64,000 bases of DNA from Chionoecetes opilio. Lineage: Eukaryota > Arthropoda > Malacostraca > Decapoda > Majidae. The notes beneath the pieces were generated by a model, which searched no databases, was not told the DNA's origin, and saw nothing but the letters and a program-made list of their open reading frames with translations. Both the position numbers and the translations under genes were made by a program. This document shows positions 55,157 to 64,000 of this stretch, in pieces. The stretch's first letter is position 1, and each line of letters begins with the position of its first letter. The stretch is from assembly GCA_016584305.1 (NCBI GenBank), contig JACEEZ010001812.1, positions 1 to 64,000 of the forward strand, written 5' to 3'.

Positions 55157-55845
55157 TACTACTGTACACTGAGCACTCAGGCGTCACTGATAGCGTCTTC
55201 AGGCAAGTCTGCCAGGGGTGCATTCAGTAGGGCATTCACGCGTGCACATGCAGACGCTCGGTGACGTAGGTCGTAGGCATACAGTATGCCTAGCACAAGC
55301 TACCCTCGCACTACAGCCCTGGGAGGTGAATCGCCACTGAGTTGCCAGCTCGCACCACATAAAGGGTATGTAAACAAAGGGCAAAGAAAGCCTTTCCTCT
55401 TCTTGCCTCCTTAATATTTCATTTCCTGCTGCTATAACTTTTGCTGCATTAAATACAGGGTTAACAAGTTATTCTGCGACAATAAGAATCGCCACAGAGA
55501 TAAATTTAGGCAGCTGCTATCTTGGTAGCAATGTAAATTGTGAAGAGTTCAGTATTGTTCTGTACGTAGGGTGTGGGGGGGGATGACCGCTACGGAACGT
55601 AGCTGTGGCAGGTGTCTCTGGGGATTTGTAAGGTAAGGTCTTAAGTGCTTGAGGTGCTCAATGTGTCAGAGGTGATGTGGAGGCTGGCTGATGAAGTGGA
55701 TGGCACAGAGGAGGTGGAAGAAGTGCACAATTTGAACTTTAGTTTGGATTATGGAAAGTTGTTGAAAAATTTGAACTGGACCTGAAACAGGTCGAATTAT
55801 CCGAAGCTCGAATCATACGAGTTCGAATTAGAGATTTACTGTACT

Positions 55846-56190
55846 GTCAGTCAATACATTTTTATAGACTGCTAAGTTCCTCTCTACATTCATATTGGCA
55901 GCTAGGGCGAATTTCATATTTGCAATTACTGCTGGCCCCATTCCTCCAGAGAATGTGACACCGCTTCTGTCATCTCCTTGCAAAACTGCCTTGACTGAAT
56001 GTAGTTCATCAATATATGGGTTTCTTGCCAATATTGCCTTAAACTTGTCACAAAGTTAATTACCCATTTTACCAGTCTGAGACCTGTGGTGGGGCTCTGA
56101 GCTGCTGATGTGAGGCTACCAACCTGTTTTGTACACGTCCATGGTAGCAGATGTGGCGAGTCATTGATGTCCTGTTTGTCCACTGATAGG
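55846..56190 (-). pseudogene. Unidentified protein fragment
   Basis: Two overlapping minus frames: one reads KFKAILARNPYIDELHSVKA then VTFSGGMGPAVIANMKFALA, the other TGLRLVKWVINFVTSLRQYW. The first looks protein-like but I cannot name it; it may be a transposase remnant or a decayed host exon. It directly abuts the TA-flanked MITE that ends at 55841. Confidence 0.35.
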
Positions 56191-56511
56191 TCAGATTGAC
56201 AGCGGAATTTCAGTCTTTTGATTCATGTCTAATTATTTAAGTATTTAGTTACATAAAGCAGAAAATATTTTTCTTATCAAATGCAGTAACCAGTTACTCC
56301 TTGAGTTACAGTTACTCAATCCATTACTCCTAGCATCATTTACCAAATCTGTTAACTTTTATCTAATTTATAGTAATTAGACAAAAATCTGAAGACTGCA
56401 ATACTGTTGTCAGTCTGGCTCATCAGTGGGCAGACAAGACAGGAAGTTATCAGCAAAGATCGGATAAAGTTTTTTTCTTTTTCTTTTTCAGCATTTTTCT
56501 TACATATTCGT

Positions 56512-56800
56512 CTACCTTGCATTTTTCAACATCTTTCACTATATGTCTAACTCTACAGGAGTTAAGTATTTCTCAACGGGATGCTGCAGAGTGCCTGATT
56601 TTTTATCTTACTTTAATTTCTGAATGGGGCAAAGCAAACCTTGATTTGTTCAATGCCTCAAAAACCCAAGTCTCCCTCCTCAACACTGAGCAATTATGGG
56701 CTATCCTTAACTCTAAATTTTATCTGGAAATTTCACATCTCATCTCTTGCTAAATCAACATCTATGAAGTTAGATGTCCTGTGGCGGATGCTTGTAAATA
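56512..56800 (+). mobile_element. LINE-B-related RT fragment
   Basis: Reads SEWGKANLDLFNASKTQ, then after frameshifts segments matching LINE-B SSTMNILGLS..NLNWKSHISSLAK..LGVLWH. It is a diverged relative of the LINE-B copies at 16005 and 40655, truncated at both ends and followed by a Tc1-like element. Confidence 0.7.
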
Positions 56801-56807
56801 ATGCGTA

Positions 56808-57957
56808 CAGTGGAAGACAGGGAAGTTGGCGGTGTCTTGCATCCGTCACGCTCCTTGACAAATTTTGAATTCCCTCCTGGCGCTTCTTATGGGGAATGAT
56901 TTAAAAAAAAAAGTGTCTGGCAACTCCCTCACGGCCTTGACTTCCTGCTTGCTGTTATTCAACTCATTAGTCATTAATGGTCAGTGACCAGGACGTATTG
57001 TTTCTTATTGTCACTCCCGGTTCAACTTCCAAAAACGTCAACAAAACTTTTCGGGAAAGTGTTTTCGCTCAGTTGGATATGGGGCCTAAGGCACAGTTGA
57101 CTGCAGACTAGATCACCCGTATTCACAGCTTGCATAAGATCAGTTTCAGTGCAAAGCAGATTGTGAGGGAGACTGGTATAGCCAAGGAAGCTAGAGTACA
57201 AGGAAATCCGACTCCACAGTAAAGTTTGAAACCCGTACGGTGCTGCCATCTATGTCGAACACAGGGTGTCTCTCTAGCTTCCTTGGTGGCGATGGTGGTG
57301 GTACTTGCCTCGCCGCAACCCAAAACCCTTGTGTTGCCTCAGAAAAATATTCATATTTCTTGGCTTTACTCATCTCTTACACAAGATAGGCCTATTTTGT
57401 TTGCATCAGTGAATCAGGCAGTGATTGTTCAACAACAACACGCCATTCATAACTCAATAGGGTAAAAAATAAAGTCATGACTGACTATCACAGGAGTAGG
57501 CAAATTTTTAGGTTTTCAGTGCATTGAAATGTTGTACTCCTACCCGATATAACCAAGCTACCAGATGATATTTATGAAAGCTGAGCCTACCATCGTGTTC
57601 ATAATTAATAATATAATAATTCATAATAATTCAATAACATAATAATTCATCGTGTACTCTAGCTTCCTTGGGTATAGCTCAAGGAACGGTAGAGCGGCCT
57701 TAAGAAATCACAAGAATTGCCAAATGATTAAAGTCTAACGCACTTGCCTTGTCCAATAGGCAAGAAAAAAGTTTAAAAAAAGACTGAATATTATCAGAAG
57801 ACAGTTAGTGAAATTTCCTACCAAAACAGCAAGAAAATCAAAATCAACAAACCCACAGTTACTGGGTACAGTGTATGTAAGAAATGTGTTCTTTCTTAGT
57901 AAGCGGGTAAACATGCTGGCGGTCGCAGTACACCGCCAACCTCCCTGTCTTCCACTG
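56808..57957 (+). mobile_element. Tc1/mariner-type element with transposase remnant
   Basis: TIRs CAGTGGAAGACAGGGAAGTT and, inward from the right, CAGTGGAAGACAGGGAGGTT, each next to TA (56806-56807, 57958-57959). Inside, + strand pieces at 57068-57190 read MGPKAQLTAD, IHSLHKISFSAKQIVRETGI, the first helix-turn-helix of a Tc1-like transposase. Pieces at 57666-57880 read GIAQGTVERP and LNIIRRQLVKFPTKTARK, the second DNA-binding part. A ~460-bp insertion with inverted ends (CCAAGGAAGCTAGAGTACA, 57182-57200 and 57653-57672) separates them. The DDE part is missing. Confidence 0.7.
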
Positions 57958-57959
57958 TA

Positions 57960-58457
57960 TATATTAATAAAAGATCTGTGGAGCTAATTATATTACATGC
58001 TGATTGGATTTTTTTAATTCATTGCCAAACTTGTAATCCTTAGAATTTCGTATAATTTTTGCAGTGCCGTTAGAAATGATAATAGTATTTTGGGGTCCCG
58101 TTCATTGACTGCATCACTTACATAAGTGAGTTTGGTGGCACTCTTTCATCTGACTGTATTTCATACAGGTATAGTTATCAATGTCTTTAGGTTATTATGG
58201 AATTTGCAGTCTGCTCAGCTGGAATCAAATATTTTTTGTAGGCCCAAATCATCTTTTAAGGCTTTATTAGTCCAATATCTTATTTGTAATATTAGTTACT
58301 CATTGCTATAGTGTGAGGTTTGACATTGATATCATACAGTGTGAGGTTTGACATTGATATCATACAACCAAAGGTACAACTGATCATGTTTGATTCATTT
58401 AATTTATTTTCATTTGGCTGTGAATTTGTTTGATTAAGTTCTTAATTGTTTGAACAG
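57960..58457 (+). other. Presumed intron upstream of the DEAF1-like exon
   Basis: AT-rich; contains a perfect 28-bp tandem duplication at 58311-58366 (GTGTGAGGTTTGACATTGAT then ATCATACA). It ends in a T-rich tract and the acceptor TTGTTTGAACAG at 58446-58457. Confidence 0.5.
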
Positions 58458-58730
58458 GAAAACTGTGCAACTGATGCCACCAATATCCTTCATGAGGTGC
58501 CTTCCACCACCGTTGCTGCTACAGGTCCCATTACTACCACCACTGCCATCACCACAACAACCACTATCATCACTACAGCCACACCCAATATCAAAACCAC
58601 CACTAACACCACTGCTACCACCACCACTGCTACCACCACCCTACCTGATTTCAAAACCACGCCATCCTTCCACTTTGAGCCAGACTGGAGGGAGGCAGCA
58701 CAGGAGCCAGTTCTTTTAGTCAGATGCAAG
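58458..58730 (+). CDS. DEAF1: DEAF1-like transcription factor, exon with start of SAND domain
   Basis: A 273-bp exon (91 codons, phase 0 at both ends) bounded by a T-rich acceptor ending GAACAG (58457) and a consensus donor AAG|GTGAGT (58731). The first part, ENCATDATNILHEVPSTTVA followed by a long Thr-rich stretch, is low complexity. The last part, FHFEPDWREAAQEPVLLVRC then K, leads into the SAND domain, whose continuation is in the next exon (60111-60256). The joined [18 protein letters not shown] matches the start of the SAND domain of DEAF1, a nuclear DNA-binding regulator that recognises TTCG-containing sites. The SAND match is read from motifs known for the family. Upstream exons were not found in the window. 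Confidence 0.88.
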
Positions 58731-58808
58731 GTGAGTCTTAAATATGGTATCAAGAGGAAGAATACTTCTCAAAACCTGTCTTGAATAGTATTAGTTAAAA
58801 CTGAAGTG

Positions 58809-59368
58809 CAGTAAACCCTCGATAAACTGAACCAATTGGGGAGACGGGTCAATTGCAATATACGATAGTTTGGTTTGTATCACGATGGGTGCGTCGTTCG
58901 GTCATACGTGTTCAAACAAATGAACTATGTACATTATGTAGAGTAGGTAAATACAGGGTAGGAGGTATTGTACATAGGCAGGTAAGTACAGTAAAAGCCT
59001 TATAACTCGTCACGATAGGGGCTCTGGCCCTTGCCGAGTTATGCAATGTCCTCTCTGATATGGGTTTAAAAAAAAAAAAAAAAAAAAAAACGTCTTTGCC
59101 ATGCCGAGTTATATAAAATTCCGAGTTATACAGTGCCGAGTTATAAGGCTTTTACTGTACACTATAACACGTGGGACGAGAGCACACGAGTGAGTAGTCC
59201 ACACACAATGAGGGCTGAGTGTAAACTGAGACACACGGGCCGGCCAACATGTTCGGTCGGCTCACCACTCGCCGCACATGCCGAACTAGAGTCCGGTATA
59301 TCAGAGGCTTGTTCGGAGGCAACACGACGTTCGGTTTAACAAGGTTCGGTTTATTGAGGGCTTTACTG
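58809..59368. mobile_element. TA-target MITE in the DEAF1-like intron
   Basis: Left end CAGTAAACCCTCGATAAACT, right end inward CAGTAAAGCCCTCAATAAAC then CGAACC; TA right (59369-59370), TG on the left (probably a mutated TA). It contains the nested MITE 58989-59157. Confidence 0.75.
58989..59157. mobile_element. Complete 169-bp MITE (AACTCGG family), nested
   Basis: CAGTAAAAGCCTTATAACTC start, inverse at the end, TA on both sides (58987-58988, 59158-59159). The subterminal GCCGAGTTATA motif is repeated four times in both orientations around an A-run. Partial copy at 19103. Confidence 0.9.
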
Positions 59369-59458
59369 TATCATCATTTTGTGATATGTAAGATCTGCAT
59401 TTAACATCATTATCATAGCTATTTATTGTCTTTATTTATTGTTTATTTAAAAAAAATT

Positions 59459-59776
<318 letters not shown>

Positions 59777-60110
59777 GATGAGAGAGAGAGAGAGAGGTTA
59801 TGCCCAAGAAGTTATGGTGTCATCTTGATTTCCATGTCCTACAGTATTTATAACAGAGAGATGGATGGAATGAGATGGATGCAGTTTGCAAGAATTAGGT
59901 GTATGAACAGAAACAAGTGGAAATTATTCTATCATGTCTATCTACCCTCTGCTGAGAACTCAAAAGAATATTTAAGATATAAACATTCTTATAAAATAGT
60001 AAAATAAGAAATACGGTAAGATAGCAAAAACTTAAATGAAGTGGCTGTGTGGCCTCTTTAGGGGAGGAGAGTAAAAAGAAGTTACCAATGAAGTGTATAA
60101 TGTATTACAG

Positions 60111-60256
60111 AAAACCGTTGCAGAGCTGCACAAAAACAGGTTTGGCTCAGGGTCTCGAGGCAAATGTATCAAGCTGAGCAAGGAATGGTTCACACCAACA
60201 GAGTTTGAAGTGCATTGTGGCCGCTCTGCTAGCAAAGATTGGAAAAGGAGCATCAG
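60111..60256 (+). CDS. DEAF1: DEAF1-like transcription factor, SAND-domain exon
   Basis: A 146-bp exon (phase 0 in, phase 2 out) with acceptor GTATTACAG (60102-60110) and donor ATCAG|GTATGT (60257). It encodes [40 protein letters not shown] and SKDWKRSIR. This includes the conserved SAND signature SKDWKRSIR and the [12 protein letters not shown] strand. It is the DNA-binding part of DEAF1-type SAND proteins. In DEAF1 the domain continues with YGGRPLQ; that exon is not in the remaining 3.7 kb of the window, so the following intron is long or the next exon lies outside. The C-terminal MYND finger of DEAF1 is likewise not seen. Confidence 0.93.
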
Positions 60257-61048
60257 GTATGTGTATGTATTTTTTTCTTATCCCTTATTTCTCTATTTTG
60301 CAAGAAAATTTAGGAGATACTTTTTCAGTGTCATTTTTGTTGGTCTGAACTTGCACAAATATGTATTACTTCTGTACAAAATATCCAACTGCACCTACAC
60401 AGAACCACGGAAATTAAATTGACATCGCATAAAGTAAGACTGTCACAAGTTGGAAAAAATATATATGCCTCAACATGTAGTACTTGAAAATCAAATACAA
60501 CATGTATGAAATATTAATTAGAATGCAAAACTTAATGTAGTGCACCTTATATGTATGCATTTGCTAGCACCTGGCAGCTCTCCTGAAGTGGTTTTGTTTA
60601 CAGTAATGTGACACTTCCTGTTATACATCCTAACTCGTGCCTCTCTCACAGGCCTGAATAATTTTAAACTTCCTTACAATTGACACGTTTCTTTATTTTT
60701 TTATCTTCCCTGAAGATGAGGTCGAGGGAGTACAATATGACTCGAATATCGCAGGGGCTACGTACTGAACCCTCCCGTGAATAATACAAATATCCCCCCC
60801 AAACCCAAATGCAAACCTAAAACCCTCCAATAATTCAGATTTCCAGCATCCGTGTGTGTTGCCACGGACGGCTGCATGTAAACAAACGGTTGTAATGGAT
60901 CTAGGGGGATTATAGGTGGATGCACACCAATGCTGTACTCCGGCCAAGTATAGTAGAGGACTGCGTTGGGGTGTTAACGAGTGGGTTGTATTTTTAGCCC
61001 GTGGCACGTATACTAGTTTAGCCCGGCACCACTGGGACTATAGTCTAT
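60257..61048 (+). other. Presumed intron, no features recognised
   Basis: Unique-looking AT-rich sequence; no LINE, SINE or MITE ends recognised before the foldback at 61049. Confidence 0.45.
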
Positions 61049-61402
61049 TTTTTTTATTATGGTCAAAATGCACTAAGGAAGCCACGCCCCCTGCCTCCCC
61101 TTCGATTCTACGGGGCAGCTGATTGGTGCATTCCTCGTATCATCACTACCATCACCATATCTTCACTACTTAACAGCGGCGTGACCACTGGACAGAGCAA
61201 TCTTTACTACAAAGGGAGTTTTGATTTTGTCACCCTCTGTAGTGAAGATGCTCTGTCCAGTGGTCACGCCGCTGTTAAGTAGTGAAGATATGGTGATTGG
61301 TGGTGATGATAGGAGGAATGCGCCAATCAGCTGCCCCGTAGAATAGAAGGGGAGGCAGGGGGCGTGGCTTCCTTACTGCATTTTGACCATAATAAAAAAA
61401 AA
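61049..61402. mobile_element. Foldback-type element (~150-bp arms)
   Basis: The left arm 61049-61199 is nearly the perfect complement of 61250-61402. Shared blocks include TTATTATGGTCAAAATGC, AGGAAGCCACGCCCCCTGCC, AACAGCGGCGTGACCACTGG and ACAGAGCA. The spacer is ~50 bp. No coding. It is a foldback or arm-only MITE in the DEAF1-like intron or 3' region. Confidence 0.9.
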
Positions 61403-61627
61403 GACTGTAAGGTGTGGCAGCTCAACTGTGGCGATCAAACTGGGAAGACACTGTACCTCCTGCTATATCCTAAAAAGCCTGCAATAGCTACCTACCTGTG
61501 TACACTACCCTCCCGAGTTACACGCTATGCGAGTTTCGCGATCCTCGAATTTCACGCCGAGTCCTAAATTCTTACAATCCCGACTTTCGCGCATTACATC
61601 CCCAACTTTCGCGCTGCTTCGTACTTT

Positions 61628-61945
61628 TTTTTTTCTTTTTTTTTTCTCCGTGTGTGTGTGGTGTGTGTGTGTGCCTACAGCGCCGTTAGGCAGTGACCTC
61701 CAGGGGTGGGGTGGTAGACCCTGGAGGTTCACTTGAGGGCTGTGATGGTTGGCCCTCGCCCGTGGTGGCGCAGGCAGAATTTCTATAGTGACGCCTGTAA
61801 TTAGAGGCTCATGCCACCCCCTGTGTCCTCTGATACCATTGCAATCAAAGGTAGAGTTAATGGGCAGCGTGTGGGTGTCCTTAGGCCACTCAACAGTGCA
61901 GAGAAAGATTTTAAGTGGATTTTACAGCCCTCATCAAGGATAATT
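61628..61945 (-). mobile_element. SINE (tRNA-derived), antisense, head-truncated
   Basis: T-run, TGTGTG, CCTACAGCGCCGTTAGGCAG and the SINE body to TTTTACAGCCCTCATCAAGG; the tRNA-like head (B-box, A-box) is missing. Confidence 0.8.
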
Positions 61946-62190
61946 AAATAAAATAGCTAACACCTCAAAATAAGTAGCACCTTTAAACCTTACACCCCCG
62001 CCGTTCCTTACTTATTTACCACAAAATACTCCTTTATAAGTGATTCACCATGACGTGTGTGGTACTGTGGTTTCTGGAGGTACTGGAGGAGACAGGAGAG
62101 AAAAGAGGAAGGCATTGTGAGTGTTATTGCTGTATAACACTGTCACACAACCATCAGCTGACGCCATCACTCACACAGACCAAAACAAAT

Positions 62191-62460
62191 GAAAATGTTT
62201 TAGTATCCCAGGTGAAATAGACAAGGGAAGAGTTGACAAATCTGTTAACAAAGGAGACAAAGTTCGAAGAGGACCTATGAAGCGATACTAAGCGTCAAAG
62301 GTCACAAGAAGAAGACAAATCAAAAGAGACAGATTCTTCTTCTTCTTCTTGAGACCTTTGTCGCTTAGTATCGCTTCATAGGTCCTCTTCCACTTCGTCT
62401 CCTTCGTTAACAAAACTTGTTAACTCTTCCCTTGTTTATTTCACCTGGGAAAGACATTTT
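62191..62460. repeat. Inverted repeat with ~115-bp arms, nested in copy 4
   Basis: 62200-62315 pairs with the complement of 62335-62455: AGGACCTATGAAGCGATACT, CCCAGGTGAAATA and ACAAGGGAAGAGTT occur in both. A ~20-bp spacer and CTTCTTCTTCTT at the centre. A single-arm relative (TTCTTGTGACC..GCTTAGTATCAC) interrupts the SINE at 48682. Confidence 0.85.
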
Positions 62461-62984
62461 GATCAGTTTTGGAGTGGGAGAACGTCGGACTAAAGGCTTC
62501 ACCGATAGCATCCGCTGGGAGATAGAGTACCTTGAATATCATCAAGATACCCTACTGGGAGACTCCCAACTCAAGCTCAAGCTCAAACTCCTCTCCTCCC
62601 TCCTCTTCCTCCTCTCCTCTCCTCTACGTAGGTCTACCCCGGTAGGCGGGTCACAAACCCTTGGCTAACACCCGGTACCCATTCACTGCTGGGTGGACAG
62701 GGGCTTGGGGCATTTGCAGGATATTTTTTGGGGGAAATAGTGAGCCTTATAAGCTGTAAAGTACGGTAGGTACACATCGCACCGGACTAAATAAGCATTT
62801 TTACAGTGTTTTCAATACCCGAGTTTCGCGATCCGCGAATTTCGCGCTATGCCTTGGGAAGAAAGCAAGCGCGAAACTCGGGAGGGTAGTGTACTTCACC
62901 TTCACTGGTCATTACCCAAACTTGGCGCAGTGTATAGGATATCTATGCTGTTATGGCCCCACCCACACATCAGAGGTTTTCACC

Positions 62985-63377
62985 AGGTCCCAAGCCGGCA
63001 CAGGGCCAGCCAGGTGGCTCCACCGCCTATCCTCGTCTTTCCCGATAGTGCCATTACAGTCCCGCAACGAGACACCTCAACCACAAGGGGCAGGGACAGA
63101 GGCCCCAGGGCCAGGGCCCTGAACATCAGTGCTGTGGACAAGTGTGACCAGAACATGACCTCCGCTGACTTCCGTACGTGGTGTCGCTCTGTGGAGGACT
63201 GGCTTACCCTTAACGAAGTAAAGGACAGGCAGGTGTGCTACATTTATCTGGTCTGTGTCCCTGCCGTCCAGAAGGCACTGGACGCCAGACTTTCACATGC
63301 AGAGTGGGATGCCACGTCGTCTGCAGCGGTACTAGACACTGTTGGCAAACTTGTGTTACATAGTGCAACCAGGTGAC
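62985..63377 (+). pseudogene. Gypsy gag N-terminal fragment
   Basis: Reads NMTSADFRTWCRSVEDWLTL, VCYIYLVCVPAVQKALDARL and HAEWDATSSAAVLDTVGKLV then LHSATR and a stop, preceded by an Arg/Gly-rich stretch (TTRGRDRGPRARALN). I recognise this as the start of a Gypsy-like gag common in crustacean genomes. The rest of the element is absent; the sequence diverges at 63375. Confidence 0.7.
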
Positions 63378-63501
63378 GTGTTAGGTGGATGTTTTCGGCG
63401 CAGTGCAGGGGCCTGGGGAGCCAGTGAGGGCATACTTGACCAGGTGCTCACAAAAAGACTTTGGATTGTGCATTCCAGTGCCCTGCATGTCACAATGACA
63501 T

Positions 63502-64000
63502 ACCGTATTTTACGGCTTATAAGACGCTGCATCTTGGAAGATGCACCCTGATTTTTTGAAGAAATTTCTAAGGAAAAAAAAAAGATTTTCTACCGGTAGG
63601 CGGTAATAAAATCTACCGATTTTCTTGGTAGGTGTCTGAAGTGTCCTTCTGCTGCTCTGTTCCCATGGTGTATCGTACAACTTTTAGCTTGTATGTGATA
63701 GTATAAGTAAATCGTTTTCATGAATTCGCCATAGGTGATGATTTCCAGGACTGAAAAGAGCTTGTGATACGTGTGACAACCTGGTGGTAAATGATACATC
63801 AACAACTAGCAGACGATAGTTGGCGCTGTTGGCGCCAATCTGCCGAGCCTCCGAGGAGAAACGGCTCCCACCAGTACCGTACTAAACATTACAGCGTGGG
63901 GACAGATTAGCTGATTTGAATGCCTTATGGTATTCAAAATACTTGTAACAGGTAAGTACTGAGGTACTGAGTACTGAGGAAGTACAACAACATTCGTCTT
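63502..64000. mobile_element. TIR element running off the window (CCGTATTTTAC family)
   Basis: Begins with CCGTATTTTACGGCTTATAA after TA (63501-63502 region), and shares 63770-64000 with 34765-34982. The latter block ends in the inverse TTATAAGCCATAAAATACGG, so the end of this copy should lie shortly after 64000. Confidence 0.6.

Larger units (their letters stand above)
53417..55841. mobile_element. TA-flanked MITE (AATTCGAA family), outermost of a three-level nest
   Basis: Left end CAGTGAACGCTCTCTAATTT, right end inward CAGTAAATCTCTAATTCGAA; TA on both sides (53415-53416, 55842-55843). GTCGAATTA and CCGAATTATCCGA occur near each end. Split by the element at 53611-55156. Confidence 0.7.
61503..62891. 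mobile_element. CACTACCC-family TA-flanked element, copy 4
   Basis: CACTACCCTCCCGAGTTACA start, inverse at the end, TA on both sides (61501-61502, 62892-62893). 1389 bp, with an antisense SINE (61662-61945), the GTGTTATTGCTGTATAACAC short inverted repeat, and a foldback at 62191-62460 that is absent from copy 3. Confidence 0.9.

Overview
The window is eukaryotic DNA from an arthropod-like animal, most likely a decapod crustacean (inferred). It has spliced exons, long microsatellites, TTAGG-like interstitial repeats, tRNA-derived SINEs and dense, often nested transposons. There are no bacterial-style operons. The only host gene I can name confidently is a DEAF1-like SAND-domain transcription factor, shown by two + strand exons at 58458-58730 and 60111-60256. 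Most of the rest is mobile DNA.

Layout. 1-9 kb: a 29-bp minisatellite, a small hAT MITE with an 8-bp duplication, two tandem copies of a 1.6-kb terminal-inverted-repeat (TIR) element carrying a His/Pro-codon minisatellite, and a 2.3-kb TIR transposon (6451-8743) holding a broken, uncharacterised protein with PIN/FEN-like motifs. 9-15 kb: a long CA repeat, a 17-bp minisatellite split by a transposon that itself holds another, a possible exon with CRE sites, and large inverted repeats. 15-23 kb: an RTE-like LINE (LINE-C) split by an antisense LINE (LINE-B), a SINE, and TA-flanked DNA elements. 21.5-27.8 kb reads like a poorly corrected long-read consensus: a homopolymer-inflated, antisense full-length-scale LINE-A plus an almost pure A/C tract. 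28-33 kb: CT repeat, LINE-C copy 2, LINE-A 3' end. 33.6-41.7 kb: LINE-A split by a TA-flanked element and by a complete hAT transposon with an intact 623-aa transposase, followed by LINE-B copy 2 split by a possible solo LTR. 41.7-47.7 kb: an antisense Gypsy retrotransposon with an SGNH-hydrolase-like ORF ahead of gag, interrupted by a CACTGGG-ended transposon (44267-46436, TTA duplication). 47.7-56.8 kb: TA-flanked elements, a CR1-like LINE whose 3' end runs into a 1.2-kb G-rich minisatellite, and a three-deep nest of DNA elements. 56.8-64 kb: a Tc1-like relic, the DEAF1-like exons with introns full of MITEs, a 350-bp foldback, another TA-flanked element with its own foldback, and a Gypsy gag fragment.

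The best candidates for undescribed systems are the PIN-like-protein transposon at 6451-8743, the CACTGGG/TTA transposon at 44267-46436, and the SGNH-like ORF of the Gypsy element. Family assignments were made by reading motifs and from memory of families, without database searches. TIRs and target-site duplications (TSDs) were read directly from the sequence.
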